Source: GCA-2698665 sp038101125 | Lineage (GTDB): Bacteria; Pseudomonadota; Gammaproteobacteria; GCA-002705445; GCA-002716945 | NCBI GenBank assembly: GCA_038101125.1 | Contig: JAYNVZ010000001.1 | Coordinates: forward strand, 1-64,000 | Reading direction: 5' to 3' | DNA: 64,000 nt | In this document: in pieces, positions 36,373-45,280 of the stretch | Layout of the letters: each line of letters begins with the position of its first letter | Numbering within the stretch: the first letter of the stretch is position 1 | The notes under the pieces: model-generated | Databases searched by the model: none | Seen by the model: the letters and a program-made list of their open reading frames with translations, nothing else | What the model was told of the DNA's origin: nothing | Made by a program: the position numbers and the translations under genes

Positions 36373-36896
36373 TTGGCTAAGTTACCATAAACATATAAAG
36401 ATGCCAGTACTCTAGAATCTATATGCGCGTTGTTTGACAGAAAATTATCAATATCATCAAAAGGAACCTCAATTATCTCAAGATCTTCTGGTTCATCGCC
36501 ATATAATTTAGATGGTGATAGGTTTTTGGCTAACACAATATGTGTTTTATGATCTATATATCCTGGCGCTAAGTTAATCGTATGTATATGTTCTAGTGAA
36601 GAAGATCTATAACCAATTTCTTCCTGCAGTTCCCTATTCGCAGCCTCTAGGATTGATTCGCCCTTATCTATCCCACCTTTTGGAAAAGATAAAGCATAAG
36701 CATCTATTGCAGCTGCATATTCCTTGATAAAGAACATGTTATTTTGAGTAACAGGAATGATCATAACTGCGCCATTACCAGTACCACTAATAACTTCATA
36801 TTCTCTTGTAACATTTTCCTTAAACTCAATATCAAACTTTGATATTTTAAATAACTTAGTGAGTGAAATGAGAGTTTTATTTTTTATGATAGGCAT
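36369..36896 (-). CDS. nudE: NudE-like ADP-sugar/NADH Nudix hydrolase
   Basis: 175 aa. The Nudix box GGIDKGESILEAANRELQEE continues IGY and is complete. FIKEYAAAIDAYALSFPKG upstream and APGYIDHKTHIVLAKNL downstream match the NudE group, which hydrolyses ADP-ribose, NADH and Ap3A. First gene of nudE-cysQ (ATGA overlap), divergent from the HAD gene across 40 bp. Confidence 0.9.
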   Translation of the reverse strand: MPIIKNKTLISLTKLFKISKFDIEFKENVTREYEVISGTGNGAVMIIPVTQNNMFFIKEYAAAIDAYALSFPKGGIDKGESILEAANRELQEEIGYRSSSLEHIHTINLAPGYIDHKTHIVLAKNLSPSKLYGDEPEDLEIIEVPFDDIDNFLSNNAHIDSRVLASLYVYGNLAK

Positions 36897-36936
36897 TGTA
36901 TGATTAAATTTTATAGATGAAATAATAACATATTAT

Positions 36937-37587
36937 ATGAGAATAATAGATAACAAATACTATTTAATAGATCTAGATGGAGTGATATTGGACACCAGCT
37001 ATGATAACTACTTTTGGCAGAAACATATTCCACGAGTTTATGCACAAAAGAAAGGTATTGATGAGAAAGATGCTATAAGTGTTACACACACATTATTTAA
37101 TTATAAGAAAAAAACAAAAGACTGGTATGACATAGTCTATTGGTCTAATTTACTAGATATAGATATTATTCATGAAAAAAAGAAAAGTGAGAATATGTCT
37201 TTAATAAAATTACATGAAGGATCTCTCAATGTACTGGAAAGACTAAACAATTTAAATAAAAAACTTTTTTTGGTGACAAATGCTCATAGAAAAACACTAG
37301 AGATTAAACTATCTAAATTCAACCTGTCCAAATATTTTGATGAATTAATTTGTTCTCATGAACTCGGATATGTAAAAGAAGATATACAGTTTTGGCATTT
37401 ACTCAGAAACAAATTACAAATTGATTATAATGATTCAGTTCTAATAGAAGATACATTTGATAATATAAAATCTGCCCATCATGCCGGTGTTAGTAATTTT
37501 GTATATATTAATAATGAAAAAAAAGATTTAGGCAAAATAAAACCACTGACACTTGGATCCCTATCGGAATTAGCTTCTAGCATGTAG
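36937..37587 (+). CDS. HAD hydrolase, YrfG-like nucleotidase
   Basis: 216 aa. YLIDLDGVILDT is HAD motif I, LVTNAHRKT motif II, LGYVKEDIQFW motif III (Lys) and SVLIEDTFDNI motif IV. The Asn-Ala-His-Arg in motif II and the nudE neighbourhood suggest the YrfG branch, a GMP/IMP 5'-nucleotidase. Its 3' end overlaps ubiC convergently by 18 bp. Confidence 0.87.
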   Translation: MRIIDNKYYLIDLDGVILDTSYDNYFWQKHIPRVYAQKKGIDEKDAISVTHTLFNYKKKTKDWYDIVYWSNLLDIDIIHEKKKSENMSLIKLHEGSLNVLERLNNLNKKLFLVTNAHRKTLEIKLSKFNLSKYFDELICSHELGYVKEDIQFWHLLRNKLQIDYNDSVLIEDTFDNIKSAHHAGVSNFVYINNEKKDLGKIKPLTLGSLSELASSM

Positions 37588-38085
37588 AATTGATATCTTC
37601 TTTAAGCAAAAATTTCTAGGGAATATTTCATTCACATAAATAGTTTTTCTTCTATTCTTATATATGGCTATTCTATGAATGCTATTATTTATTAATTTGT
37701 ATATTACTTGTTTTTTTTTAAATCTTTTAGGTCTCAATATATAAGTGCCTAAAGATCTTGACCCAAGTATTTTTAGAAATCTTTCTTTCCCAGTAATGTA
37801 TCTATTAGGCATGAAGGTATGTGCATGTATACTAGGGTAGTGATCTGTGGAAAGTATGACGCTTCTATAAGTGCCTATCTCATTTATGTTAAGTATGCCA
37901 ATTTCTGATAAAGATTTATGGTATATGGATGCTTGCTTTAATACTTCTACCCTAAAATTATGGCCTAGCTTACGCGTTAATCTGTTAGTTAATGGATTAT
38001 TATCTATAATACTTAGCCTAGATTTCTCTTTCAGAGTATTAAGGATTCTCTCATTTTTCCAGTTTTTCAGATATTTATAACTCAT
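37570..38085 (-). CDS. ubiC: Chorismate lyase UbiC
   Basis: 171 aa from ATG 38085, which overlaps the recG stop as ATGA. The protein is divergent but follows UbiC: YRSVILSTDHYPSIHAHTF with the key Arg, ILGSRSLGTYIL with the conserved Gly, and YVNEIFPRNF with the catalytic Glu region. It makes 4-hydroxybenzoate for ubiquinone, the substrate for UbiA. It is very rich in Arg/Lys. ubiC is not beside ubiA here. Confidence 0.8.
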   Translation of the reverse strand: MSYKYLKNWKNERILNTLKEKSRLSIIDNNPLTNRLTRKLGHNFRVEVLKQASIYHKSLSEIGILNINEIGTYRSVILSTDHYPSIHAHTFMPNRYITGKERFLKILGSRSLGTYILRPKRFKKKQVIYKLINNSIHRIAIYKNRRKTIYVNEIFPRNFCLKKISILHARS

Positions 38086-40154
38086 AGCTCTATGCTTTCT
38101 GAACGACCTTTCCCCCATCTTTTAATTAACTTGTTCTTATTTTCATTATTAAGATCATCAAGGATTATCATGGTGTCCTTAACTATATCATAATTCATAA
38201 TTGCATCATCAGGCGTTGCTAATTTAAAGTTATGATGAGAACCTGATTGTTTTATACCAAGATAATCACCTTGACCCCTCAAACGTAGATCTTCTTCTGC
38301 AATATTGAATCCGTTACTATGTTTTTCTAATGCAATAAGTCTTCTCATAGCATTATCATTAACTTCCTCTTTGTATATCAAATAACAATAACTTTGTTTG
38401 CTACTTCTTCCAACACGACCCCTAAGTTGGTGTAATTGGGATAACCCAAACCTGTTTGCATCCTCAATAACAATGCATGTTGCATTAGGCACATCTATTC
38501 CAACCTCAATCATAGTTGTACAAACAAGTATATCAATTTTGCCATTTATAAATTCAGACATAGTTTTATTGTTTTCTCTTGTATCATTTCGACCATGTAG
38601 CACAGCTATATTATGTGAAGGGTATTTCTCAGTAAGAGCATCAAAGATTCCCGAAACATATTCTAACTCTAGTGATTCAGTAAAATCTATGCATGAGCAT
38701 ACCCAATAAATTTGCTCATTGGATAATAGCGTATTTGAAATATGTTCATATAGTTTACCCTTATTAGATGAGGGTAAAATTTTAGTGATTATAGTTTTAC
38801 GACCCTGAGGCATCTGGGAAACTACTGTATAATCCAAGCCTTCATATAAGACAAGCGACAGAGACCTAGGAATTGGCGTAGCAGATAAATATATTTCATG
38901 TGGATAAACACCCTTAGTGTTATTTGATGTTAATTTTACCCTTTGTTTTATACCAAACTTATGCTGCTCATCTATTATGACAAGTCCTAAATTTTTAAAA
39001 ACAACATTGTCTTCAATTAATGCATGTGTGCCTATAACTATATTAGAATCACCATGTGAAATTGAATCTAATAAAGAGGCTTTAGCTTTACCTTTTATTT
39101 TACTTTTGATACATAATATTTTTACTGATAAATCTAAAAATATTTGTTTAAATGTTTTGTAATGTTGGTCTGCTAGTATTTCAGTTGGAACAAGGATAGC
39201 AACTTGTAAGTCAGACATTGTGGCATAATGAGCTGCTACAGCTGCTATAATTGTCTTGCCTGAACCAACATCACCCTGAATGAGTCTTTTGGTAGGATAT
39301 GTATTGTTTAAGCTATTTCTTATATCGCCTATAGCATTTTGTTGTGATTGTGTTAACTTAAATGGCAGTGATTCTATAAAAGCATTTGACGCACTATCAT
39401 TTATAAGAAACTTGTGGCTCCTATTAGTCTGATATTTCTTTTTTGCATTTATTAACATAAGTTTATATGCTAATAGTTCTTCTAAAATAAATCTCTGTCT
39501 ACCTAACTCAAACTGTAAGTTTGATTTATCAAAATCATAAGATTCTTGAAAATGAAAGTATTTTAATGCATCCAAGTAGTGTGGTAATTTAAACTTTTTT
39601 AAAAGACTGACACTAAATATATCAGCATTGTTCTTCCTCTGTAAATATTCATATATGAATCTAATGAGCTTTCTTATTTTATTCTGAGAAATCATTTTCT
39701 TTGTTTTGTAGTAAGGAATAACTTTCTCAATTACATCTTTGCCAGTTATGATTTCTATGTCAGGATGTATGAATTCAATAAGTCTGCCCCTAAGTCTAGC
39801 TATTCCTGAAAATCGTATTTTAAGACCTGGTTTTAGATTCGTATAGATCATTATTTTATGAATAAAACGAATTTGGATGCTTGTGCCTTCAACGTCAACA
39901 CTTAGTATTAGATTCGGCTTTGATCCTTTGGTCTTAAAGGCTTTTTGTATGTCACCTATTAATAAACATGAGGAAGAATTCTCTATGTCAGAAATATTCG
40001 TTAGTTTAGTTTTATCTATTAAGAAAGATGGCAAAAAAAGAATTAAATCACTGATTCTTTTTATACCTATAGAGTGAAGTTTTAGTTTTGTCGAAGGTCC
40101 TACAGACGGCAAATCCTCGAGGCTATTATCATCCAAAGTATTTTTTATCGTCAT
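38082..40154 (-). CDS. recG: ATP-dependent DNA helicase RecG
   Basis: 690 aa. A wedge/OB domain comes first (LEDLPSVGPSTKLKL), then helicase domains: LIQGDVGSGKTIIA (motif I), VIIDEQHKFG (motif II), YLSATPIPRSL (III) and QLHQLRGRVGRSS (VI). LRGQGDYLGIKQSG ends the conserved region. It remodels stalled forks and recombination intermediates. It lies six bases after ridA. Confidence 0.97.
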   Translation of the reverse strand: MTIKNTLDDNSLEDLPSVGPSTKLKLHSIGIKRISDLILFLPSFLIDKTKLTNISDIENSSSCLLIGDIQKAFKTKGSKPNLILSVDVEGTSIQIRFIHKIMIYTNLKPGLKIRFSGIARLRGRLIEFIHPDIEIITGKDVIEKVIPYYKTKKMISQNKIRKLIRFIYEYLQRKNNADIFSVSLLKKFKLPHYLDALKYFHFQESYDFDKSNLQFELGRQRFILEELLAYKLMLINAKKKYQTNRSHKFLINDSASNAFIESLPFKLTQSQQNAIGDIRNSLNNTYPTKRLIQGDVGSGKTIIAAVAAHYATMSDLQVAILVPTEILADQHYKTFKQIFLDLSVKILCIKSKIKGKAKASLLDSISHGDSNIVIGTHALIEDNVVFKNLGLVIIDEQHKFGIKQRVKLTSNNTKGVYPHEIYLSATPIPRSLSLVLYEGLDYTVVSQMPQGRKTIITKILPSSNKGKLYEHISNTLLSNEQIYWVCSCIDFTESLELEYVSGIFDALTEKYPSHNIAVLHGRNDTRENNKTMSEFINGKIDILVCTTMIEVGIDVPNATCIVIEDANRFGLSQLHQLRGRVGRSSKQSYCYLIYKEEVNDNAMRRLIALEKHSNGFNIAEEDLRLRGQGDYLGIKQSGSHHNFKLATPDDAIMNYDIVKDTMIILDDLNNENKNKLIKRWGKGRSESIEL

Positions 40155-40159
40155 ATGTA

Positions 40160-40549
40160 CTAGTCACCGATATAAACAATCGCATCAATTTCGACTAAAA
40201 CATCTTTTGGAAGACGACTAACTTCAACAGCTGCCCTAGCTGGGTAAGGTTCGTCAAAAACTGTGGACATTGCATCATTAACAGATTGAAAGTCAGCTAA
40301 GTCTTTTAAATAGACATTTAATTTAACAACGTCACTAAGTTTATTATCTGAATCAACAATGATTGCCTTTAGGTTTTTTAGAACTTGCTTTACTTGTACA
40401 TTAAAGTCTTCAGAGACTATTTCCATAGATTCAGGAACAAGTGGTATTTGGCCAGACACATACATAAACCCTCCAGCTTTAACTGCCTGAGAATATGCGC
40501 CAATTGCTGACGGAGCATTTTTTGTATGAATAGCTTTTAATTTTGTCAT
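40160..40549 (-). CDS. ridA: Reactive imine deaminase RidA
   Basis: 129 aa YjgF/RidA protein. GAYSQAVKAGGFMYVSGQIP, FDEPYPARAAVEVSRLPKD (the Arg that binds the carboxylate) and VEIDAIVY are intact. It hydrolyses 2-aminoacrylate-type imines. It overlaps the DUF971 gene by four bases. Confidence 0.95.
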   Translation of the reverse strand: MTKLKAIHTKNAPSAIGAYSQAVKAGGFMYVSGQIPLVPESMEIVSEDFNVQVKQVLKNLKAIIVDSDNKLSDVVKLNVYLKDLADFQSVNDAMSTVFDEPYPARAAVEVSRLPKDVLVEIDAIVYIGD

Positions 40550-40902
40550 GGTTTTGATCTCACATATCCAGCGTTTTTGAGTTTCTCCAAATAATCATGC
40601 CAATATTCCTTATAGTTCTTAGCAAGCTCATGTAAATATTCCCACGAATATAGCCCTGTGTTATGGCCATCATCAAAAACAATTTTAACAGCATAGTTCC
40701 CTATGGGCTCAATTTGATCAATACCAACATTTTCTTTACCTTTCTGCAAAACTTCTTGTCCTGGCCCATGACCTTTTACTTCAGCTGATGGAGAAAAGCA
40801 TCTGAGATACTCAGATGTTAAGTCAGCATTCAGGCCATCTTCAAATGTTAGCGAAAGTGTATTAGTTTTTTTAATATATCTAATCTCAGTAGGCTTAATC
40901 AT
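40546..40902 (-). CDS. DUF971 domain protein
   Basis: 118 aa. LTFEDGLNADLTSEYLRCFS, EPIGNYAVKIVFDDGHNTG and LYSWEYLHELA match the DUF971 domain, also found at the N-terminus of gamma-butyrobetaine hydroxylases and near iron-sulfur cluster proteins. Function is not established. It lies 31 bp after xerC and overlaps ridA. Confidence 0.88.
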   Translation of the reverse strand: MIKPTEIRYIKKTNTLSLTFEDGLNADLTSEYLRCFSPSAEVKGHGPGQEVLQKGKENVGIDQIEPIGNYAVKIVFDDGHNTGLYSWEYLHELAKNYKEYWHDYLEKLKNAGYVRSKP

Positions 40903-40933
40903 TAACTAAGTATATATTTATATTCGAGAGATT

Positions 40934-41842
40934 TCACCGACTATTCTTATTTTTGCTGACTGCTCTTGGGTGTGAGTTTGAGTAGACCTTTTTTAGATGC
41001 TCAAAATCTACATTTGTATAAATCTGGGTGGTGCTAATATCCTCATGTCCAAGAAATTCCTGAACAGCTCTTAAATCTCCAGAAGATTCTAGTAGATGTG
41101 TTGCACAGGAATGGCGAAGTGTGTGAGGGCTAATTTTACAATTGATGCCCTTGAACTTGGCCCAATAATTCAGCCTTATTTGAACTGATCTGTTAGACAG
41201 TCTTTTGCCAAACTTATTTAGGAATACTGCATCATTGGTCACACATGTAGACCTTCTTTTATCTAACCATTTTTTTATAGCAGATAAAGCTTGTGATCCA
41301 ATTGGCAGGTATCTTTGTTTTTTACCCTTACCTATAACAGACAAGGTTCCATCTTTTATGCTTAATGATGAGACATTTAACGATGTGATTTCACTTAATC
41401 TTAATCCAGAACTATACATCAACTCAATCATTGCTTTATCTCTTATTGAAGCAAAACTAGTCTCAGGAATGTCACATAACTCATCTATCTGGCTTATTGA
41501 TAGTATGAGTGGCAACTTTTGTAATCGTTTAGGGACAATAATTTTCTTTGAAGGATTTATAGAGATTAATTTTTTTTTATATAAAAAAGAAAAAAAAGAT
41601 CTGATAGAAGATGCTTTTCTAGAAATGCTAGTTGCCAGAAATCCAGTTCTGTTGAGAGAGTTAATATATTTTTGAATAACATCGGTAGTGATTTCTAAAA
41701 CATTAGATATATTATTACTGGACAAATAAGTAAAAAATTTATCTAGGTCTAGTGAATAGTTTTTAAGAGTGTCGTTACTATATCTCTTTTCATATTTAAG
41801 ATAAGAGTAAAAAGTCTTTATATAACTATTTAAATCAGACAT
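40934..41842 (-). CDS. xerC: Tyrosine recombinase XerC
   Basis: 302 aa from ATG 41842, inside the end of dapF. An N-terminal SAM-like domain (YSLDLDKFFTYL) is followed by the catalytic residues: SSGLRLSEI (Arg), PHTLRHSCATHLLE (His-x-x-Arg), FLGHEDISTTQIYTNV (His and the nucleophile Tyr). The dapF-xerC adjacency identifies it as XerC for chromosome dimer resolution rather than a phage integrase. Confidence 0.95.
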   Translation of the reverse strand: MSDLNSYIKTFYSYLKYEKRYSNDTLKNYSLDLDKFFTYLSSNNISNVLEITTDVIQKYINSLNRTGFLATSISRKASSIRSFFSFLYKKKLISINPSKKIIVPKRLQKLPLILSISQIDELCDIPETSFASIRDKAMIELMYSSGLRLSEITSLNVSSLSIKDGTLSVIGKGKKQRYLPIGSQALSAIKKWLDKRRSTCVTNDAVFLNKFGKRLSNRSVQIRLNYWAKFKGINCKISPHTLRHSCATHLLESSGDLRAVQEFLGHEDISTTQIYTNVDFEHLKKVYSNSHPRAVSKNKNSR

Positions 41843-42689
41843 CGCAGGCCCCTTCATATTCAAAAGAAGTAGGTCCTGACAAATACAAAGTTTCATCTTC
41901 ACGATCAATTTCAAGAACGCCGCCGTCTTGCTCAACATAAATTTGGTCAAGCTTGTTAGCAAAGACACTACAATACTTAAAAGCGAAAGCAGCTGTTGCA
42001 GATGCTCCACTACCACATGAACTTGTCCATCCAGCTCCTCGTTCATTTACCTTGAGCTTGATATAATTATCTTTAGCACCAATAAATCTGTCAAAATTTA
42101 ATATAAAAGAAATATTAGGTGCTGTGGAATAAAGATGATATAAAGATTTTATAATATAATCTCTATGATCATAACAACCATTTGTAAAAACAACACAATG
42201 AAAATTTCCAAGCATAATAGGCGAAAACGAAAATGATGCATCAGTGTTTTCATTCAAATTAACATGAAAGTAGAATTTTTCATCCTTAAGAGTAAATGTC
42301 GTTGGTTTTTGCATGAGATCTTGTTTTAGGAAAGTAGGTTTGCCCATAGTAATTTTTATATGATTCTCACTTAGATATGACGCATGGTATTTTATGCCTT
42401 TGACAGCTATAGATGATGTTTTGTAATTATAATATTTATTGAGAAAGGACATGATCGCACGCATACCGTTCCCGCACTGATATGCCTCTGACCCATCTTG
42501 ATTATAAATCTGGCATAGAACATTATCAGGACTCTTTATATTCAATAGTAATAACTGATCACAGCCTATACTGTCTCTTGAGGATATTTTCTTAACCTGA
42601 GAAGTTGTAAGATTATATTGCGAGATAGTGTTGTCAATAACGATAAAATCATTGCCCTGGCTGTTCATCTTGACAAAATTTAATTTCAT
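41835..42689 (-). CDS. dapF: Diaminopimelate epimerase
   Basis: 284 aa. Both catalytic cysteines are present, in YQCGNGMRA and TSSCGSGASATAAF, and the start MKLNFVKMNSQGNDF is standard. It makes meso-diaminopimelate for peptidoglycan and for LysA, whose gene is 18 bp upstream. It overlaps xerC by eight bases. In Pseudomonas a DUF484 gene lies between the two; here it is absent. Confidence 0.97.
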   Translation of the reverse strand: MKLNFVKMNSQGNDFIVIDNTISQYNLTTSQVKKISSRDSIGCDQLLLLNIKSPDNVLCQIYNQDGSEAYQCGNGMRAIMSFLNKYYNYKTSSIAVKGIKYHASYLSENHIKITMGKPTFLKQDLMQKPTTFTLKDEKFYFHVNLNENTDASFSFSPIMLGNFHCVVFTNGCYDHRDYIIKSLYHLYSTAPNISFILNFDRFIGAKDNYIKLKVNERGAGWTSSCGSGASATAAFAFKYCSVFANKLDQIYVEQDGGVLEIDREDETLYLSGPTSFEYEGACDV

Positions 42690-42707
42690 ATCATTTCTAT
42701 TCGAGTT

Positions 42708-43949
42708 CTATAAAAATTCTATCTCATTTTCTAAGATCTGATCAATAGTATCTCTCTTGCGAATTTTATTTACTTCATTATTTGAAATTATGTATTCGTC
42801 GATCTTTGGTCTTGTATTATAATTTGAAGAAAGAACAAATCCATATGCACCGACACTTTCGACTGCAAGAAAGTCTCCTTGTGCTATCGATAACTTTCTG
42901 CCTTTACCAAGAAAATCTGCAGTTTCACAAATAGGGCCAACTACGTCATAGGAAGTCTTGCCAGTACTTTTGTTTACGACCTCTATAATAGAGTGAAATG
43001 CTTCGTATAAAGGTGGGCGCAGCATATCATTCATGCCTGCATCTGTAATGGCAAAGCTTTTTGTAGATGACTCCTTTATATTAATTATCTTAGTAATCAA
43101 TAAACCAGCTTCTCCCACGATAGATCTGCCAGGCTCGATCACTAACGAAAGTTTTCTGTCGCCTATTATTTTGATAACTTCTGAAATAAATATGTTTTTA
43201 TCAATAATAGGTTCTCCCTCGTAAGAGATACCCAAGCCTCCGCCTATATCAATATGCTTCAACGGGATACCACTTGCATCAAGATCATCTACGATTGCAA
43301 TTATTTTTACAAGAGATTCTAAATAAGGCTCAAGCTCCATTATTTGTGAACCTATATGAAAATCAATTCCAGTAATTGTAATTCCATCAAGAACTGATGC
43401 ATCTTTATAGAGCGCCAATATATCTGATTGATCAATTCCAAATTTATTATCACTCATCCCAGTTGTTATATAGGGATGAGTATTAACATTAATAGCAGGA
43501 TTTACTCTAAAGGATATATTGGCTTTTTTATTTTTTTGTTGTGCAATTTTATTTATCGTATGTAACTCATCTTTTGATTCTACATTGAAGCACATAATAC
43601 CAATATCGAGAGCTTGTATAATTTCTTCTTCAGTTTTCCCAACACCAGAAAAAACAATCTTAGCTGGATCCCCGCCTGCCATTAAAGCTCTAGTGAGCTC
43701 ACCACCTGAAACTATGTCAAAACCAGACCCAAGTTTAGCGAGGAGTGAAAGTATAGAAAGGTTTGAGTTTGCTTTAACTGAGTAACAAATATTATGACTG
43801 TGGCCACCAAAGCTTTCACTATAAGAATTATAATTATTTTTGATGATATTTTCAGAATATAAATAAAAGGGTGTCTGACGAGATTTAGCAATCTCTAAAA
43901 TATTATTATTATCAAAGTGTAAAATGTCGTCTTTATAATCGATTGTCAT
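42708..43949 (-). CDS. lysA: Diaminopimelate decarboxylase
   Basis: 413 aa fold-III PLP enzyme. CYSVKANSNLSIL carries the PLP lysine; FDIVSGGELTRAL, DFHIGSQI, DIGGGLGISY, EPGRSIVG and GPICETADFLG are all seen. Last step of lysine synthesis. Its ATG directly follows the lptM stop (TAGATG). Confidence 0.97.
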   Translation of the reverse strand: MTIDYKDDILHFDNNNILEIAKSRQTPFYLYSENIIKNNYNSYSESFGGHSHNICYSVKANSNLSILSLLAKLGSGFDIVSGGELTRALMAGGDPAKIVFSGVGKTEEEIIQALDIGIMCFNVESKDELHTINKIAQQKNKKANISFRVNPAINVNTHPYITTGMSDNKFGIDQSDILALYKDASVLDGITITGIDFHIGSQIMELEPYLESLVKIIAIVDDLDASGIPLKHIDIGGGLGISYEGEPIIDKNIFISEVIKIIGDRKLSLVIEPGRSIVGEAGLLITKIINIKESSTKSFAITDAGMNDMLRPPLYEAFHSIIEVVNKSTGKTSYDVVGPICETADFLGKGRKLSIAQGDFLAVESVGAYGFVLSSNYNTRPKIDEYIISNNEVNKIRKRDTIDQILENEIEFL

Positions 43950-44120
43950 CTAATACTCTGTATCGCTAACAGACGATTGTTCAGAATTAATTTCAGGTAT
44001 ATTTTGATCTGGAAGAGTTAAAGGTCCTTTGTTTCCACAAGACACAAGAAGAAACGATACAATGACAAACAATAGTAATCTAGGAGAGCTAATATAAGAA
44101 TATTTAATTTTATTTATCAT
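43950..44120 (-). CDS. lptM: Small outer-membrane lipoprotein LptM (YifL-like)
   Basis: 56 aa from ATG 44120. A signal sequence (LLLFVIVSFLLVSCGNKGP) has the lipobox L-V-S-C, and C-G-N-K-G-P-L-x-L-P after the Cys is the LptM signature. In E. coli LptM helps LptD assembly. Its place upstream of lysA-dapF is conserved in gammaproteobacteria. An upstream in-frame start at 44138 would add six residues. First gene of a run down to ubiC. Confidence 0.9.
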   Translation of the reverse strand: MINKIKYSYISSPRLLLFVIVSFLLVSCGNKGPLTLPDQNIPEINSEQSSVSDTEY

Positions 44121-44161
44121 ATGATACATTATAATCATAATATTGATTGGCTACTAGACTC

Positions 44162-44797
44162 ATGATGAATTTAAATAATGATGATGTAATAATAATAGGT
44201 GATACAGAAATAGCATCAAAAGTAATATTCTGGTTTCATGGCTATGGATCTAATAATTGGTCATTTGAGCCCATTATGAAAATGATTAATATGCAGATGA
44301 ACAATGAAATTTGCATAGTAATGCCAAATGCTCCTTTAGTAGATAACAAGAGATCATGGTATCCGTTACCTACAACAGCAGAAGATGGTTCAATAGAAGA
44401 AGATCATAGAGGCCTAGAAGAGAGTAAAGCAGAGATAAGCAGATTCATAAATAGCTTCAGTTTAAAAGCAGAACAGCTTTCTATAATTGGTGGATTCTCT
44501 CAAGGCGCAGCATTGTCACTTAGCATGTTGTTCAATACTTCGCATAAATTCCACGGATGCATTGCGCTGTCTGGTTATATGCCAAGTGCTGAATTTTATA
44601 AAGATTCAGATATTATGAGAAGTAAAATATTTATAGCGCATGGTTTTTCAGATCAAGCTATTAGTTTTGATGATTATGAGAAAACATTTAATTTCTTAAG
44701 TTCGAAAACTAAAGAGATTGTAAGTTATACAGGAGATTTTGGCCATACAGTAACTAAGGAAGTAAGCCAGAAAGTTTCAGAATGGTTAAGTAATTAA
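44162..44797 (+). CDS. Carboxylesterase / phospholipase-type alpha/beta hydrolase
   Basis: 211 aa from the first of two tandem ATGs (44162/44165); a TTG at 44147 is less likely. IFWFHGYGSNNWSFEP is the oxyanion turn, GGFSQGAALSL the nucleophile elbow, HGFSDQAISFD the Asp and GDFGHTVTKE the His. This is the acyl-protein thioesterase/carboxylesterase II family (PF02230). No signal peptide. Its stop codon lies within the hairpin at 44794-44826. Confidence 0.88.
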   Translation: MMNLNNDDVIIIGDTEIASKVIFWFHGYGSNNWSFEPIMKMINMQMNNEICIVMPNAPLVDNKRSWYPLPTTAEDGSIEEDHRGLEESKAEISRFINSFSLKAEQLSIIGGFSQGAALSLSMLFNTSHKFHGCIALSGYMPSAEFYKDSDIMRSKIFIAHGFSDQAISFDDYEKTFNFLSSKTKEIVSYTGDFGHTVTKEVSQKVSEWLSN

Positions 44798-44826
44798 TAT
44801 GAGCCCTGTTTTAGGGCTCATATTAA
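44794..44826. terminator. Strong bidirectional hairpin terminator
   Basis: TTAATATGAGCCCT (44794-44807), a five-base loop, and AGGGCTCATATTAA (44813-44826) form a 14-bp perfect stem between two convergent genes. A+T-rich ends on both sides give short U tracts either way. It includes the esterase stop codon and lies six bases from the stop of the 118-aa gene. Confidence 0.8.
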
Positions 44827-44831
44827 AGCCA

Positions 44832-45188
44832 CTAGTCTCTATGTCTTTGAGCTGCAGCCATAGCTGTTTCACTGCCGTATTTCTCATTGATTTTTTCTAC
44901 TGTTTCAAAATGATCAGCTCGTCTATGAGTTAAGCAGTTTCCTTTTTTATCAACGCCCCATAGAGCATATGCTATAAAAGGTTTCAGATGGTCAGGTGTT
45001 TGGTCAAAATGTGGGATACCAAATCTTATTAAAAGATTATTACGGTCAGCACCACTTGCTTTTTGCTCAGCAATAATTCGTTGAACTTCAACCTGAAGAT
45101 CCTTCACGTCGTCGCCATTCCACGAACCAACCACTGTTCCATCGGGCAATATAATATCGTCACCATTAGGTATTGGATGTTCTGCCAT
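44832..45188 (-). CDS. Conserved-looking 118-aa cytosolic protein, unrecognised
   Basis: MAEHPIPNGDDIILPDGTVV begins a soluble, acidic protein with no signal or membrane segment and no cofactor motif I can name. It has a GDD/PDG-rich start, a helical centre (VQRIIAEQKASGADRNNLL), then FIAYALWGVDKKGNCL and a single Cys. The ribosome site is exceptional for this genome: GGAGGAGT directly upstream of ATG. A TATAAT lies about 30 bp upstream and a 14-bp hairpin follows the stop, so it looks like a well-expressed monocistronic gene. I do not assign a function. Confidence 0.8.
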   Translation of the reverse strand: MAEHPIPNGDDIILPDGTVVGSWNGDDVKDLQVEVQRIIAEQKASGADRNNLLIRFGIPHFDQTPDHLKPFIAYALWGVDKKGNCLTHRRADHFETVEKINEKYGSETAMAAAQRHRD

Positions 45189-45192
45189 GATT

Positions 45193-45225
45193 ACTCCTCC
45201 TTATTTGTCGTTCTTGTTTATTATA
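45193..45225 (-). promoter_or_regulatory. Promoter -10 and strong Shine-Dalgarno for the 118-aa gene
   Basis: On minus, TATAAT (45225-45220) precedes AAGGAGGAGT (45202-45193), which sits four bases before the ATG at 45188. No good -35 is seen at 17 bp. The SD is close to the perfect anti-16S sequence, far stronger than at most genes in the window. Confidence 0.5.
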
Positions 45226-45280
45226 GTGAAAATATACTCAAAAATATATAATCCGCTAAAGAGAAATTTGACTTTATAGC

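Noticed and set aside
40934..41842. Phage or integron integrase
   Set aside because: Gene order with dapF and lysA and the lack of any other mobile genes make it the housekeeping XerC.
40934..42046. XerC with a 68-residue N-terminal extension
   Set aside because: The extension lies inside dapF; the ATG at 41842 gives the normal 302-aa XerC start.
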